Below, in pieces: positions 34,528-43,342 of a stretch of DNA of 64,000 bases (positions are counted from its first letter, which is position 1; the number at the start of each line of letters is the position of its first letter). The stretch lies in the NCBI GenBank assembly GCA_937899785.1, contig CALCCG010000183.1, positions 1 to 64,000 of the forward strand, in the 5' to 3' direction. Below the pieces are notes generated by a model. It worked only from the letters and a program-made list of their open reading frames with translations. It made no database searches and was not told the DNA's origin. The position numbers and the translations under genes were made by a program. The DNA comes from an uncultured Erythrobacter sp. Lineage in GTDB: Bacteria > Pseudomonadota > Alphaproteobacteria > Sphingomonadales > Sphingomonadaceae.

Positions 34528-36018
34528 GTGACGTTCAAACCGATAGAAAATCCATCCATTCAGCCGCCACGCCCAGTGGAGGCTGGACCCTTCGAGCTAG
34601 AAGCTCAAATCCCCCCGGCAGTTTCGTCGTTGGATCCCGGTGTCGCAGGCTACAGTCTGGCGATTGCGCTGCGAGTGGTGCAGCGGGTAGAATCGTCTTT
34701 GGGTCGCGGCGCGGTCTATCAGGAAATTCTGAGCAAAAACGCGATCTACCGCCTCGTTGATGCGCTGTATTCACGAGCCGACAGACGCTTCCTTCAGCCG
34801 CTCCTTCTGTTCATCTACATGCTGAAGAGCGTGGTTTCACTGGGGCCCTTCAACCAGAAGAACGCCGAAGCTGTGGCGATCTCAAATTTCCCCAACGAGC
34901 ATAAGACGATAGACCGTGTCGTTGCGCTCATCCCGGACGTTCCCGTGCTCCGGGTCACCGTCGGTCGCAAGCACATCTTTGGTCTCGGTCAGCTCGCTAC
35001 AATCCTCAAAATGCTTGGAGCCGCTCCACGCTTGTGGTCCTTTCTGCGCTTTTTGACGCGGACACACAGCTTCATGCCCTCAGCTCGCATTGCAAGCGCG
35101 CTCGCCTTTTACATTCGTTTCTCTCAGCTGCTGCGGGAGCGTTCCGCGCTCCAGGCCTGTGTCGTCGCCAGCAATTACAGCCCCGAGGCGATCGGCCTGG
35201 CGGCCGCGGCGCACCAGAACGGTCGACGAGTGGTCTACGCCAACCACGCACCGGTCCCTGCCAACATCGAGGTTGTGCCACCCGTGCTCGCCGATTGCGG
35301 GCTCTTCTACGGCGATAGAACGACAAGCGTCTATAAGGCGCGCGCTGCATGCACCGCTGAGGTCGCGCTGATCGGACAGCCGGGCGATTCCAAGCCGATG
35401 CAGTGGCGCGATGAGGTGAACACCGTTGGCATCTTCCTCACATCGGGGACGAAGGTTGAAGCGTTGCAAAGCTTGATCGCCACCATACGGCTTAGCCTGC
35501 CGATGGCGCGTGTTCTGATCCGCCAACACCCTGTGACGCTTCTGAAGACCGACTTCTCCGGCCTCAGCACCGACGATCCCAAAGTCGAGCTCACCATCGG
35601 CAACCCGCTCGATGAAGAGATTGCAGCGTGCGACATGGTCATTTGTGGCAATAGCGGTGTCGCCATGAATGTCCTGAGCGGCGGGCGACCGGTTGCCTAT
35701 CTTTCAAGCCTCGATGGCATTTTGTTCGATGCCAACGGGTTTGTGGCAAGCCGTTTGGCGTGTTCGATCCCGTGGTGGAGCGACGATGTCTACGATCGGC
35801 TCAAATCCTTCTATCAGATGGAGGGCTGGGTCGACGTGATGCGCTCTTATGATGCCTCTTATGAAGTGGATACAGACGCACTGCAACGCGAAGCCGCGCG
35901 CGTTCTTCTGAGCTATATCCGGCCGGATACAGGCACCCAGCGCGGCAAGAAAGACGCCGCGAACCGCGCCGCGGTGGCGCGCGCCGTTTTGACGGAAGCC
36001 GATCGGTCCGCCGCTTAG
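34528..36018 (+). CDS. GT-B-like protein, candidate glycan (nonulosonate) transferase
   Basis: A 496-residue cytosolic or membrane-associated protein of no firmly recognised family. It has alternating alpha/beta segments, no clear transmembrane helices and a C-terminal half with VGIFLTSGTKVEAL, VLIRQHPVTLL and CDMVICGNSGVAMNVLSGGRPVAYL. This is the layout of GT-B capsule/sialic acid transferases, where an 'HP' motif and a Gly/Ser-rich nucleotide loop are conserved. It starts with GTG and is divergent from the CMAH-like gene, at the edge of the pse locus. A role attaching the locus sugar is plausible, not shown. Confidence 0.6.
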   Translation: MTFKPIENPSIQPPRPVEAGPFELEAQIPPAVSSLDPGVAGYSLAIALRVVQRVESSLGRGAVYQEILSKNAIYRLVDALYSRADRRFLQPLLLFIYMLKSVVSLGPFNQKNAEAVAISNFPNEHKTIDRVVALIPDVPVLRVTVGRKHIFGLGQLATILKMLGAAPRLWSFLRFLTRTHSFMPSARIASALAFYIRFSQLLRERSALQACVVASNYSPEAIGLAAAAHQNGRRVVYANHAPVPANIEVVPPVLADCGLFYGDRTTSVYKARAACTAEVALIGQPGDSKPMQWRDEVNTVGIFLTSGTKVEALQSLIATIRLSLPMARVLIRQHPVTLLKTDFSGLSTDDPKVELTIGNPLDEEIAACDMVICGNSGVAMNVLSGGRPVAYLSSLDGILFDANGFVASRLACSIPWWSDDVYDRLKSFYQMEGWVDVMRSYDASYEVDTDALQREAARVLLSYIRPDTGTQRGKKDAANRAAVARAVLTEADRSAA

Positions 36019-36149
36019 CGTCAGGCCTCTGGCCGAGCGTTGCGCCTGGCGCTCTCAAGCGGGTTTATCACCCCATCGCGATAGACGTTGAATTTTGCCA
36101 GCAAGGCTCCCACAGGGCCGAGGCAACAACGCCTTTTCGTGAAAAAGCC

Positions 36150-37097
36150 ATGACCACCACAAATCCTCTGCCTTCTCCATCTTCTGCTTCCCGCTCAGCG
36201 GGTTTTGCCTACGCGGTAGCGGGTTTTGCGGTATTGTCTTGCGGCGATGCGGTGGTGAAGAGCATGGCGGGTGACTGGCCTCCTTACGCTGTGGCGGCCT
36301 TGCGCTTTTCGATCGGCGCGCTGGGACTTTCGGCGTTGCTCTGGCGGGCGCAGGGGCCGACCGCCTTTGTTCCGGTTAATCCATGGTTGCAGATGGCAAG
36401 AGGTCTGTGCCTTGCGATGGCGTCTCTGTGCGTCTTCTCAGAGAGCTTCGTGATGCCGCTGGCCGAGGCGATGGCGAGAGGCTTTCTGGCGCCCATTCTG
36501 CTGCAGGTCTTCGCCGGTGTTCTGCTTGGCGAGCGCGTCGCACCCAAGGTTTATGCCGTTTCGCTCGTGGCTTTGGCGGGCGTGGCGATCATCTTGCGGC
36601 CCAGTCTTGCGGTGCTGGGTTGGGCCGCTTTGCTCCCGCTTGTGTCCGCGGTGTTCTTTGCTCTTCTGATGGTCGCCAACCGCGCCAGCGCCGGGCGAAG
36701 CAGCGCGCTCGCAGCGCAGGTCTTCGTGGCCGGAGCGTGCGCGCCGATCCTTATCCTGGCCAGCCTTTTCGCCAAGATCTCCGGCGTTCCCGAGCTCGCC
36801 TTCACCTGGCCAAGCTGGGACGTCGTTGCGCGCTGCGCCGTGGTTGCCGTGACAGCGAGCACGGCGCATTGGCTTGTGTATCTCGGCACCGCCAAGGCGG
36901 GCGCGGCGGAAGTGGCCCCGGCGATCTATGTGCAAATGGTCGTCGCGGTTACTTTGGGCTGGGTGTTCTTCGACGAAACGCCGGATGAGTGGACGTTGGT
37001 CGGAGCCGCTATGATCATCGCCGCTGGCCTGTATCTATGGCAAGACGGGCAGCGCTTGGTTCGCCAAGTGGAAAAATCCTTGCAAAATCGGCGCTAA
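36150..37097 (+). CDS. DMT-superfamily EamA transporter
   Basis: A 315-residue inner-membrane protein with ten predicted helices in two EamA repeats. Typical segments are LSCGDAVVKSMAGDWPPYAVAALRF, AEAMARGFLAPILLQVFAGVLLGERV and the C-terminal HWLVYLGTAKAGAAEVAPAIYVQM. It is similar in layout to the transporter at 17339-18253 but not closely so. It sits between the glycan region and glmS. Substrate unknown. Confidence 0.85.
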   Translation: MTTTNPLPSPSSASRSAGFAYAVAGFAVLSCGDAVVKSMAGDWPPYAVAALRFSIGALGLSALLWRAQGPTAFVPVNPWLQMARGLCLAMASLCVFSESFVMPLAEAMARGFLAPILLQVFAGVLLGERVAPKVYAVSLVALAGVAIILRPSLAVLGWAALLPLVSAVFFALLMVANRASAGRSSALAAQVFVAGACAPILILASLFAKISGVPELAFTWPSWDVVARCAVVAVTASTAHWLVYLGTAKAGAAEVAPAIYVQMVVAVTLGWVFFDETPDEWTLVGAAMIIAAGLYLWQDGQRLVRQVEKSLQNRR

Positions 37098-37191
37098 GGC
37101 ACGCAATGCGAGCGAGTTTTCAAGCCTGTGTTCATCGCTCGGTGCGTAAGCCGCCGCCGCAGCCAAAGACTAAGGGGGAACAAGATACACA

Positions 37192-39015
37192 ATGTGCGGC
37201 ATTATCGGGATCGTAAGCGGAACAAGAGTGGCGGAGCGGCTGGTCGATAGCCTGCAGCGAATGGAATATCGGGGTTACGATTCCGCCGGAATTTGCGTCA
37301 TCAACGAAGGCCAGCTTGCGCGCCGCCGAGCGGAAGGCAAGCTCAGCAACCTGCTTGATGTTCTGGGGCGCGAACCCGTCGATGGCGTGACCGGTATTGC
37401 CCACACGCGTTGGGCCACGCACGGCGCGCCGACCGAGGCTAACGCCCACCCGCACGCGACCCAGGACGTCGCGATCGTCCACAATGGGATCATTGAGAAT
37501 TTCAAGGAATTGCGCGCTGAGGTCGCGGCGGCCGGCCGGACCTTCCAGAGCGAGACCGACAGCGAGGTTGTGGCGCATCTGATCTCGATGCGGATCGCAG
37601 CCGGTGACAGCCCTGAAGACGCCGCACGCGCCGTGTTCCCACGTTTGCGAGGCGCCTTTGCGTTGGCGATTACTTTTCGCGATTACCCGGATCTGCTGCT
37701 CGGCGCGCGGCTCGGTTCTCCGCTTGTACTGGGCCATGGCGAAGGTGAGATGTTTCTGGGCTCGGACGCGCTTGCCCTGGCTGCGCTTACCCAGCAGATA
37801 ACCTATCTCGAAGAAGGTGACTGGGCCGTGGTGCGGCGTGACCGCGCGCAGGTGTTTGACGCGGATGGACGCGAAACCATCCGTCCTATGCAGGCCTCAG
37901 GCGCGTCGGCTGCGGCGGTGGAAAAGGGCAATTACCGGCACTTTATGCAAAAGGAGATTTTCGAGCAGCCCACCGTGGTCGCCCAGACACTCTCCTCCTA
38001 TCTCCGGCGCGAGGACAACTCTGTGGCGCTGCCGCAGCTCGATTTCGATATCTCGGGGGTGAAGCGCCTTACGATTGTCGCTTGCGGGACTTCATTTTAC
38101 GCCGGAATGGTCGCCAAATACTGGTTTGAGCAATTCGCCCGGGTCCCCGTCGATATCGATGTGGCGAGCGAGTTTCGCTACCGCGAGCCAGTGCTGGAAG
38201 ACGGTGGGCTGGCGCTCTTCATTTCGCAATCCGGGGAGACGGCGGACACTTTGGCGGCGCTGCGCCATTGCAAGGCGGAGGGCCAGGTCATCGGGGTGGT
38301 CGTCAACGTGCCCACCAGCACCATGGCGCGCGAGGCGGACCTGTTGCTGCCCACGCACGCCGGGCCGGAGATCGGTGTGGCTTCAACGAAGGCTTTCACC
38401 TGCCAGCTGGCCGTTCTCGCCGCGCTTGCGGCCCATATGGCGGTGAAAAAGGGGCTGCTTGATCGCGAAGCGGAGGTCGAAATCGTGACGCACCTTTTGG
38501 AAGCGCCCGCCGCGCTCAACGCCGCACTGGATCACGACGACGATATCGCCGCGATGGCGCCTCTTATCGCGCCCGCGCGCGACGTGCTTTATCTGGGGCG
38601 TGGGCAGGACTTTCCGCTCGCGCTTGAGGGCGCACTAAAACTGAAGGAAATCAGTTATATCCACGCGGAAGGTTACGCCAGTGGAGAGATGAAGCACGGG
38701 CCCATTGCGCTGATTGATGATGATGTGCCGGTGGTCGTCATCGCGCCTTCCGGGCCGCTTTTTGAAAAGACGGTCTCCAATATGGAGGAGGTCCGTGCGC
38801 GTGGCGGGCAGGTTGTGCTAATCTCTGATCCCGATGGATTGGCGCAAGCGGGTGAGGGGTGCCTTGCGACGATCGAGATGCCGGTCGTTCACCCGCTGAT
38901 CGCGCCGCTTGTTTACGCGATCCCAGTGCAACTGCTCGCGTATCACGTGGCGGTGGTGAAAGGCACCGATGTCGATCAGCCGCGTAATCTGGCGAAATCG
39001 GTGACGGTAGAATGA
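37192..39015 (+). CDS. glmS: Glucosamine-6-phosphate synthase (isomerizing)
   Basis: A 607-residue enzyme making glucosamine-6-phosphate from fructose-6-phosphate and glutamine, the first step to UDP-GlcNAc. The N-terminal glutaminase starts MCGIIGIVSG with catalytic Cys2, followed by MEYRGYDSAGI and HTRWATHGAPTEANAHPH. Two SIS sugar-isomerase domains follow (VACGTSFYAGMVAKYW, FISQSGETADTLAAL, YLGRGQDFPLALEGALKLKEISYIHAEGYASGEMKHGP), ending in QPRNLAKSVTVE. Length is normal. Its product feeds the UDP-GlcNAc consumed by PseB nearby. The stop overlaps the next gene by four bases. Confidence 0.97.
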   Translation: MCGIIGIVSGTRVAERLVDSLQRMEYRGYDSAGICVINEGQLARRRAEGKLSNLLDVLGREPVDGVTGIAHTRWATHGAPTEANAHPHATQDVAIVHNGIIENFKELRAEVAAAGRTFQSETDSEVVAHLISMRIAAGDSPEDAARAVFPRLRGAFALAITFRDYPDLLLGARLGSPLVLGHGEGEMFLGSDALALAALTQQITYLEEGDWAVVRRDRAQVFDADGRETIRPMQASGASAAAVEKGNYRHFMQKEIFEQPTVVAQTLSSYLRREDNSVALPQLDFDISGVKRLTIVACGTSFYAGMVAKYWFEQFARVPVDIDVASEFRYREPVLEDGGLALFISQSGETADTLAALRHCKAEGQVIGVVVNVPTSTMAREADLLLPTHAGPEIGVASTKAFTCQLAVLAALAAHMAVKKGLLDREAEVEIVTHLLEAPAALNAALDHDDDIAAMAPLIAPARDVLYLGRGQDFPLALEGALKLKEISYIHAEGYASGEMKHGPIALIDDDVPVVVIAPSGPLFEKTVSNMEEVRARGGQVVLISDPDGLAQAGEGCLATIEMPVVHPLIAPLVYAIPVQLLAYHVAVVKGTDVDQPRNLAKSVTVE

Positions 39016-39534
39016 CGGGTTCTTCGCCCGCGCTGCTCCACGATGATAGGGTCTTTGAAATCGGCGCACCACGCTGGTTTACGCGCCTGTCCATTGTTTT
39101 TCTGCCATTTGCCCTCCTGGCCGGCGCCTTTGCGATGACCTGGGCGTTGGGCTGGATCGGTGCCATCGCGGCCGGTGTCCTATCGACTTATGTCCTCATT
39201 AAGTGGTCGCCAACACGAAAGCGCTGGAACTTGACAGAGCAAGGTGTGGACTTTGACAAAACTTATCATGGCCGGATCGGTTGGGCGTCCATAAACCGGA
39301 TTAAGCTTAGTCATGCTCGCGTGCAATTTGACTACATATAGCTTCTCAGATGAGCAGACGCGCTACATGGAGGAGAAGCGGAAAGAGGGCCTTTGCATCA
39401 CGCCGATTGTCCACTTCAGTGAGGAGATCCCTCTGCGCTGGACCGGAGTAAAGGCCGATGATGTTGAAAAGGCAATCGCCCGGTTTTGGCCCGACGAAAT
39501 GCGGAACCTCGATTCCGTGCTGGTGCGCGACTGA
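39012..39534 (+). pseudogene. PH-like membrane protein split by a frameshift
   Basis: Two overlapping frames look like one gene. Frame one (39012-39341, ATGA overlap with glmS) gives two hydrophobic helices and a bacterial-PH-like start (WNLTEQGVDFDKTYHGRIGWASINRI...VQFDYI) and then hits TAG. Frame two continues at 39313-39534 with SFSDEQTRYMEEKRKEGLC and a PH-like end (DDVEKAIARFW). Removing one base at about 39338 joins them as DYI-SFSDEQ. Either a one-base insertion has broken the gene or the base call is wrong. Function unknown. Confidence 0.55.
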
Positions 39535-39742
39535 GCCGGCCTTGATAATGCTCGTCTTCTGGACCCGGTATAACCGCGTTAGAGGGGCGCAATTGGGATC
39601 AGGCCGCGGCGGCGAAAGTGCTGCGCTAAGCCTTTCTGAGTGAAGCCTAATTCCCACCAAGAGAAGTTGTGGTCTTTGGTTAAAAGACGCCGTCATTGCG
39701 GCCTTTTACTTTACCGGCCTCTAACCTTTTACGCTTACCTGC

Positions 39743-42100
39743 TTGGGGGTGAACCAGCCGATCACTCCTTTGCAGGAAGCGCCTGCCCAAGTGTCCTACG
39801 CGGCCGTACTCGGTCTGACCGGCGCGCGCGGCAACGAGGGGGCGAGGCTGCGTGGGGTGCTATATTCGGCGCTTTCGAACGTTACCTTTCTGCGCGTCTT
39901 CGGCCACGCGATCCTCGCCGTGTTTGTTGCGCAGATCTACCTCAAGACGGTTCCCACCCTTTGGCTGGGCGGGTGGGTGGTGGTCTTGGTGGGTCTCCAC
40001 TTTCTGGGCGCTCGATTTGACCGGGCTTTGGCCGATGCGGACCGGCGCAAGATCAGCCGTTTTGAGTTCTACCGCCAGTCGATGACGTCGGTGTTCTCGG
40101 GCGTGCTGTGGGGCGGGGCGGTGCTGGTCTTTGGCCCTCTGGGATCATTGGAAGACTTGCTGGCTCTGCTGGCGGTCATTGCGATCATTTCGTCGGGCGC
40201 GATCTACTTTCGCACTTCAGCGCCGCTTGGCGCGGTGCTTTTCGCGCTGGTTTCCGGCGTTGCGATCAGCGCGTATCTGGCGCTCAACGGCTTGTGGTTT
40301 GCGATGGCCGGCGGCTGCGTATTCACGATCTGCACCATCCTGGGCGCGATGCAGGCCGGACAAACCTTCTTGAAGGTCCGGCTTTCCCAAGACGCGATCG
40401 CGGAGAAGGAAGAGGTTGTCTCGCTGCTGCTGCGAGAGTTTGAGGAGAACGAGGCCGATTGGCTGTGGGAGGTCGACACGGCGCGGCGTCTGCGCGCAGT
40501 CAGCCCGCGCTTTGCCTTTGCGCTCGGCCGAGGCCAGGCCGAAGCGGAGGGCAAACCCTTTCTCGATTGTGTGACCGCTCGCGCATGGAGCGAAGGACAG
40601 TTTCCGCAAAGCCTCCACCAGCTTGCCGACAAGCTCAAGAACCGTGAGAACTTTTCCAACCTGATTGTGCAGGTCTCGATCCACGGAGAGATGCGTTGGT
40701 GGGAATTGTCGGGCACGCCGATGCGCGATGAGAGGGGAAAGTTCTGTGGCTTTCGCGGCGTGGGTTCGGATGTAACCGAGCAGCGCGAATCCGATGAAAA
40801 GATCGCGTATCTGGCGCGGTTCGACACATTGACCTCTTTGCCCAACCGTTTGCAGTTGACCGAAGCGTTGGGCGAGGCGCTGCGTTACGCGGAGCAATGG
40901 CGCACGCGGTGCGCGTTGCTGATGGTGGATCTCGATCGGTTTAAGTCAGTGAACGATTCGCTGGGCCACATGACGGGGGACAAACTGCTGGCGCAGGTAT
41001 CCTCTCGGCTGCAGGCGCTAATGGGCGACAATGCGATCTGCGGGCGCCTGGGCGGCGATGAATTTGCGATCGTGATCCGCGATGCCAGCGATGGCAACCA
41101 TGTGCGCGCGATGGCACGCCGCGTTATCGACGCGCTATCCGAACCCTACCAGGTTGAGCAGCACACGCTCTATGTTGGCGCGAGCGTTGGCTCAGCCTTT
41201 GGCCCGCGCGATGGGGCCAGCGTCGAGGAGTTGATGCGCAACGCCGACCTCGCGCTTTACCGTGCAAAGGATGTCGGCGGGGGCGACCATTACCGCTTTG
41301 AACCGATGCTGCACGCCTCCGCTGAGGAACGGCGCAAGCTTGAGGTCTCTTTGCGAAAAGCGCTGGGGCGTGATGAGATGGTGCTGCATTACCAGCCGGT
41401 CGTCGACGCGCGCAGCGAGAACATCGTTAGTTTTGAAGCGCTGGTGCGTTGGGACAGCGCGGATCACGGTTTCGTCAGCCCTGGAAAGTTCATTCCGCTC
41501 GCAGAAGAGACGCGGCTGATTGTGCCAATCGGCAAATGGGTTCTGCGTCAGGCGTGCTTGGAGGCGCGCTCCTGGCCTGAAGAGATCAAGGTCAACGTCA
41601 ACGTGTCGCCGGAGCAATTGCTCGAGCCGGACTTTCACCAAGAGGTGGTCGACGTTCTTTCTTCGACCGGCCTTCGCCCCGAGCGGCTGGAGATCGAGGT
41701 GACTGAAAGCATCTTCCTGCGCGACGCGACCGTGGCGCGCAACGCGCTGGAGCAAGCGATGGCGCTGGGCTGCTCGGTGGCGCTTGATGACTTTGGGACC
41801 GGCTATTCCTCGCTCGGTTATCTGCGCAAATTGCGCTTCTCGACGATCAAGGTGGATCGCACCTTTGTTCAGGGAGCTTCGCAGGGCAGCAACGAAAGCC
41901 TTGCTATCATCAACGCCGTGGTCGCGATGGCCAAGAGCCTCGACATGACCACAACCGCCGAAGGGGTGGAAAGCGTTGAAGAGGCTGAACTGATCCGCAA
42001 TCTGGGTTGCGACAAGATCCAGGGCTTCTATTTTGGACGACCGATGTCCAACGAAGACGCCCGGCGGCTGTTTAAGGCGCCGCGCTCAAAACGCGCTTAG
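39743..42100 (+). CDS. Membrane GGDEF-EAL cyclic-di-GMP protein with PAS domain
   Basis: A ~785-residue signalling protein. Residues 50-215 hold about five to six hydrophobic helices (a MASE-like sensor), followed by a PAS-like domain ([21 protein letters not shown] ... [19 protein letters not shown]). The GGDEF domain has [17 protein letters not shown] and an intact [12 protein letters not shown]. The EAL domain has [46 protein letters not shown] and IQGFYFGRP, so both activities may be intact. The track start is TTG; GTG at 39749 is an alternative. It converges on purQ with a four-base overlap. Confidence 0.9.
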   Translation: MGVNQPITPLQEAPAQVSYAAVLGLTGARGNEGARLRGVLYSALSNVTFLRVFGHAILAVFVAQIYLKTVPTLWLGGWVVVLVGLHFLGARFDRALADADRRKISRFEFYRQSMTSVFSGVLWGGAVLVFGPLGSLEDLLALLAVIAIISSGAIYFRTSAPLGAVLFALVSGVAISAYLALNGLWFAMAGGCVFTICTILGAMQAGQTFLKVRLSQDAIAEKEEVVSLLLREFEENEADWLWEVDTARRLRAVSPRFAFALGRGQAEAEGKPFLDCVTARAWSEGQFPQSLHQLADKLKNRENFSNLIVQVSIHGEMRWWELSGTPMRDERGKFCGFRGVGSDVTEQRESDEKIAYLARFDTLTSLPNRLQLTEALGEALRYAEQWRTRCALLMVDLDRFKSVNDSLGHMTGDKLLAQVSSRLQALMGDNAICGRLGGDEFAIVIRDASDGNHVRAMARRVIDALSEPYQVEQHTLYVGASVGSAFGPRDGASVEELMRNADLALYRAKDVGGGDHYRFEPMLHASAEERRKLEVSLRKALGRDEMVLHYQPVVDARSENIVSFEALVRWDSADHGFVSPGKFIPLAEETRLIVPIGKWVLRQACLEARSWPEEIKVNVNVSPEQLLEPDFHQEVVDVLSSTGLRPERLEIEVTESIFLRDATVARNALEQAMALGCSVALDDFGTGYSSLGYLRKLRFSTIKVDRTFVQGASQGSNESLAIINAVVAMAKSLDMTTTAEGVESVEEAELIRNLGCDKIQGFYFGRPMSNEDARRLFKAPRSKRA

Positions 42101-42786
42101 GCGCTCACCAGGCTTGCGATTACGCTTTCAAAAACGCGACGGCCATCCGCGCCGCCAAGGCTCGCATGCGCAACCTCGGCCATCGCGCGCTCAGGGTGCG
42201 GCATCATGCCAAGAACCCGTCCGTTTGCGCTCAGCACGCCGGCGATATCGCGCTGCGATCCGTTGCACGGCGCGGCGTAGCGAAAGGCGATACGGTCCTC
42301 CGCTTCAAGCGAGTCCAGCGTGGGCGTGTCGGCAAAATAATTGCCATCGTGATGCGCGACCGGCACGCGAATGACCTCGCCCTTGGCGAAACCTGCGGTG
42401 AAAGGCGAAGCAGTGTTGATCACTTCGAGCCCAACCGTCCGGCAAACAAAGCGCTGCGTTGCGTTGCGCATAAGCACACCCGGCAACAAGCCGCTTTCGC
42501 AGAGGATTTGAAACCCGTTGCAGATGCCCAACACCGGCACGCCGCGCTCAGCCGCTGCGACAACAGCGTGCATGATCGGGCTCTTCGCGGCCATGGCTCC
42601 CACCCGCAGGTAATCACCATAGGAGAAGCCTCCCGGCAGCGCGATGAAATCCAGGCCGCTGGGCAGATCAGCGTCGCCATGCCAGATCCGCCGCGGCGCC
42701 GCGCCCGTCACCGCTTCGAGAGCGACGGCAATGTCGCGATCACAATTGGAGCCGGGAAAGGTGATGACAGCGGCGGTGAAAGCCAT
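42097..42786 (-). CDS. purQ: Phosphoribosylformylglycinamidine synthase subunit PurQ
   Basis: A 229-residue class I glutamine amidotransferase supplying ammonia for FGAM synthesis in purine biosynthesis. It starts [20 protein letters not shown]; the nucleophile Cys is in [19 protein letters not shown] and the His/Glu pair in [10 protein letters not shown]. The ATG overlaps the purS stop by one base, so the two are co-expressed and work with PurL as a complex. Confidence 0.96.
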   Translation of the reverse strand: MAFTAAVITFPGSNCDRDIAVALEAVTGAAPRRIWHGDADLPSGLDFIALPGGFSYGDYLRVGAMAAKSPIMHAVVAAAERGVPVLGICNGFQILCESGLLPGVLMRNATQRFVCRTVGLEVINTASPFTAGFAKGEVIRVPVAHHDGNYFADTPTLDSLEAEDRIAFRYAAPCNGSQRDIAGVLSANGRVLGMMPHPERAMAEVAHASLGGADGRRVFESVIASLVSA

Positions 42787-43031
42787 CAGGCGCTCTCCGG
42801 CTCAAGCTTTTCGATCACGAAGTCTTCGATCACGGTGTTCGCGAGCAAGCCGCTGCACATCGAATGGAGCGTCGAATCCGACGTGCCGTCGGCGACATCC
42901 ATCTCAATCAGGCGACCTATCCGCACATCGGTCACGGCGTCGAAGCCCATGCCTTCCAGCGAGTGATGCACAGCGCGGCCCTGTGGATCGAGCACACCGG
43001 GCTTGAGACGAACAAGGATACGGACTTTCAT
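42786..43031 (-). CDS. purS: Phosphoribosylformylglycinamidine synthase subunit PurS
   Basis: An 81-residue protein ([21 protein letters not shown]...[20 protein letters not shown]), the small subunit bridging PurQ and PurL. The track extends to 43112, but ATG 43031 gives the family start and has GGAAAGGG about eight bases upstream. It is the first gene of the purSQ pair. purC lies 5.7 kb upstream on the same strand, separated by two unrelated genes. Confidence 0.95.
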   Translation of the reverse strand: MKVRILVRLKPGVLDPQGRAVHHSLEGMGFDAVTDVRIGRLIEMDVADGTSDSTLHSMCSGLLANTVIEDFVIEKLEPESA

Positions 43032-43342
43032 GGCTGGCCCTTTCCAAAGGGAAATCGTGAGGAGAGTCTTGCGTGAGAACAGCGTTTCATCCGCTAAGCG
43101 CTTTAACGTCAATGCTGTAACGGTGCACCCCGCAAAGACCCAGTTTTGCGCAACCGCCTGCTTCGTCTTGCTGCAACAGCGATGCGAATCTGTCGCCGCG
43201 CTGCAACAATCACCCGAAGAAAGATATCCAATCGCCGCGTTCTGCGGGTAATTTCGCCTGAAAACCTCGATTCATGCGCGCAAATCTGTCAGCGGCTTCC
43301 TCGCAAGATGCATTGTTGCAACCGAAAATGGGGGGCCGACTC
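43032..43342. other. Divergent intergenic region with repeated TGCAACA motifs
   Basis: 311 bases between purS (leftward) and the TonB receptor (rightward), so both promoters should lie here. GCTGCAACA occurs at 43170-43178 and 43200-43208 (30 bases apart) and the near-inverse TGTTGCAAC at 43314-43322, close to the receptor start. These may be operator sites for one regulator. No coding frame with a ribosome site was found. Confidence 0.4.
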
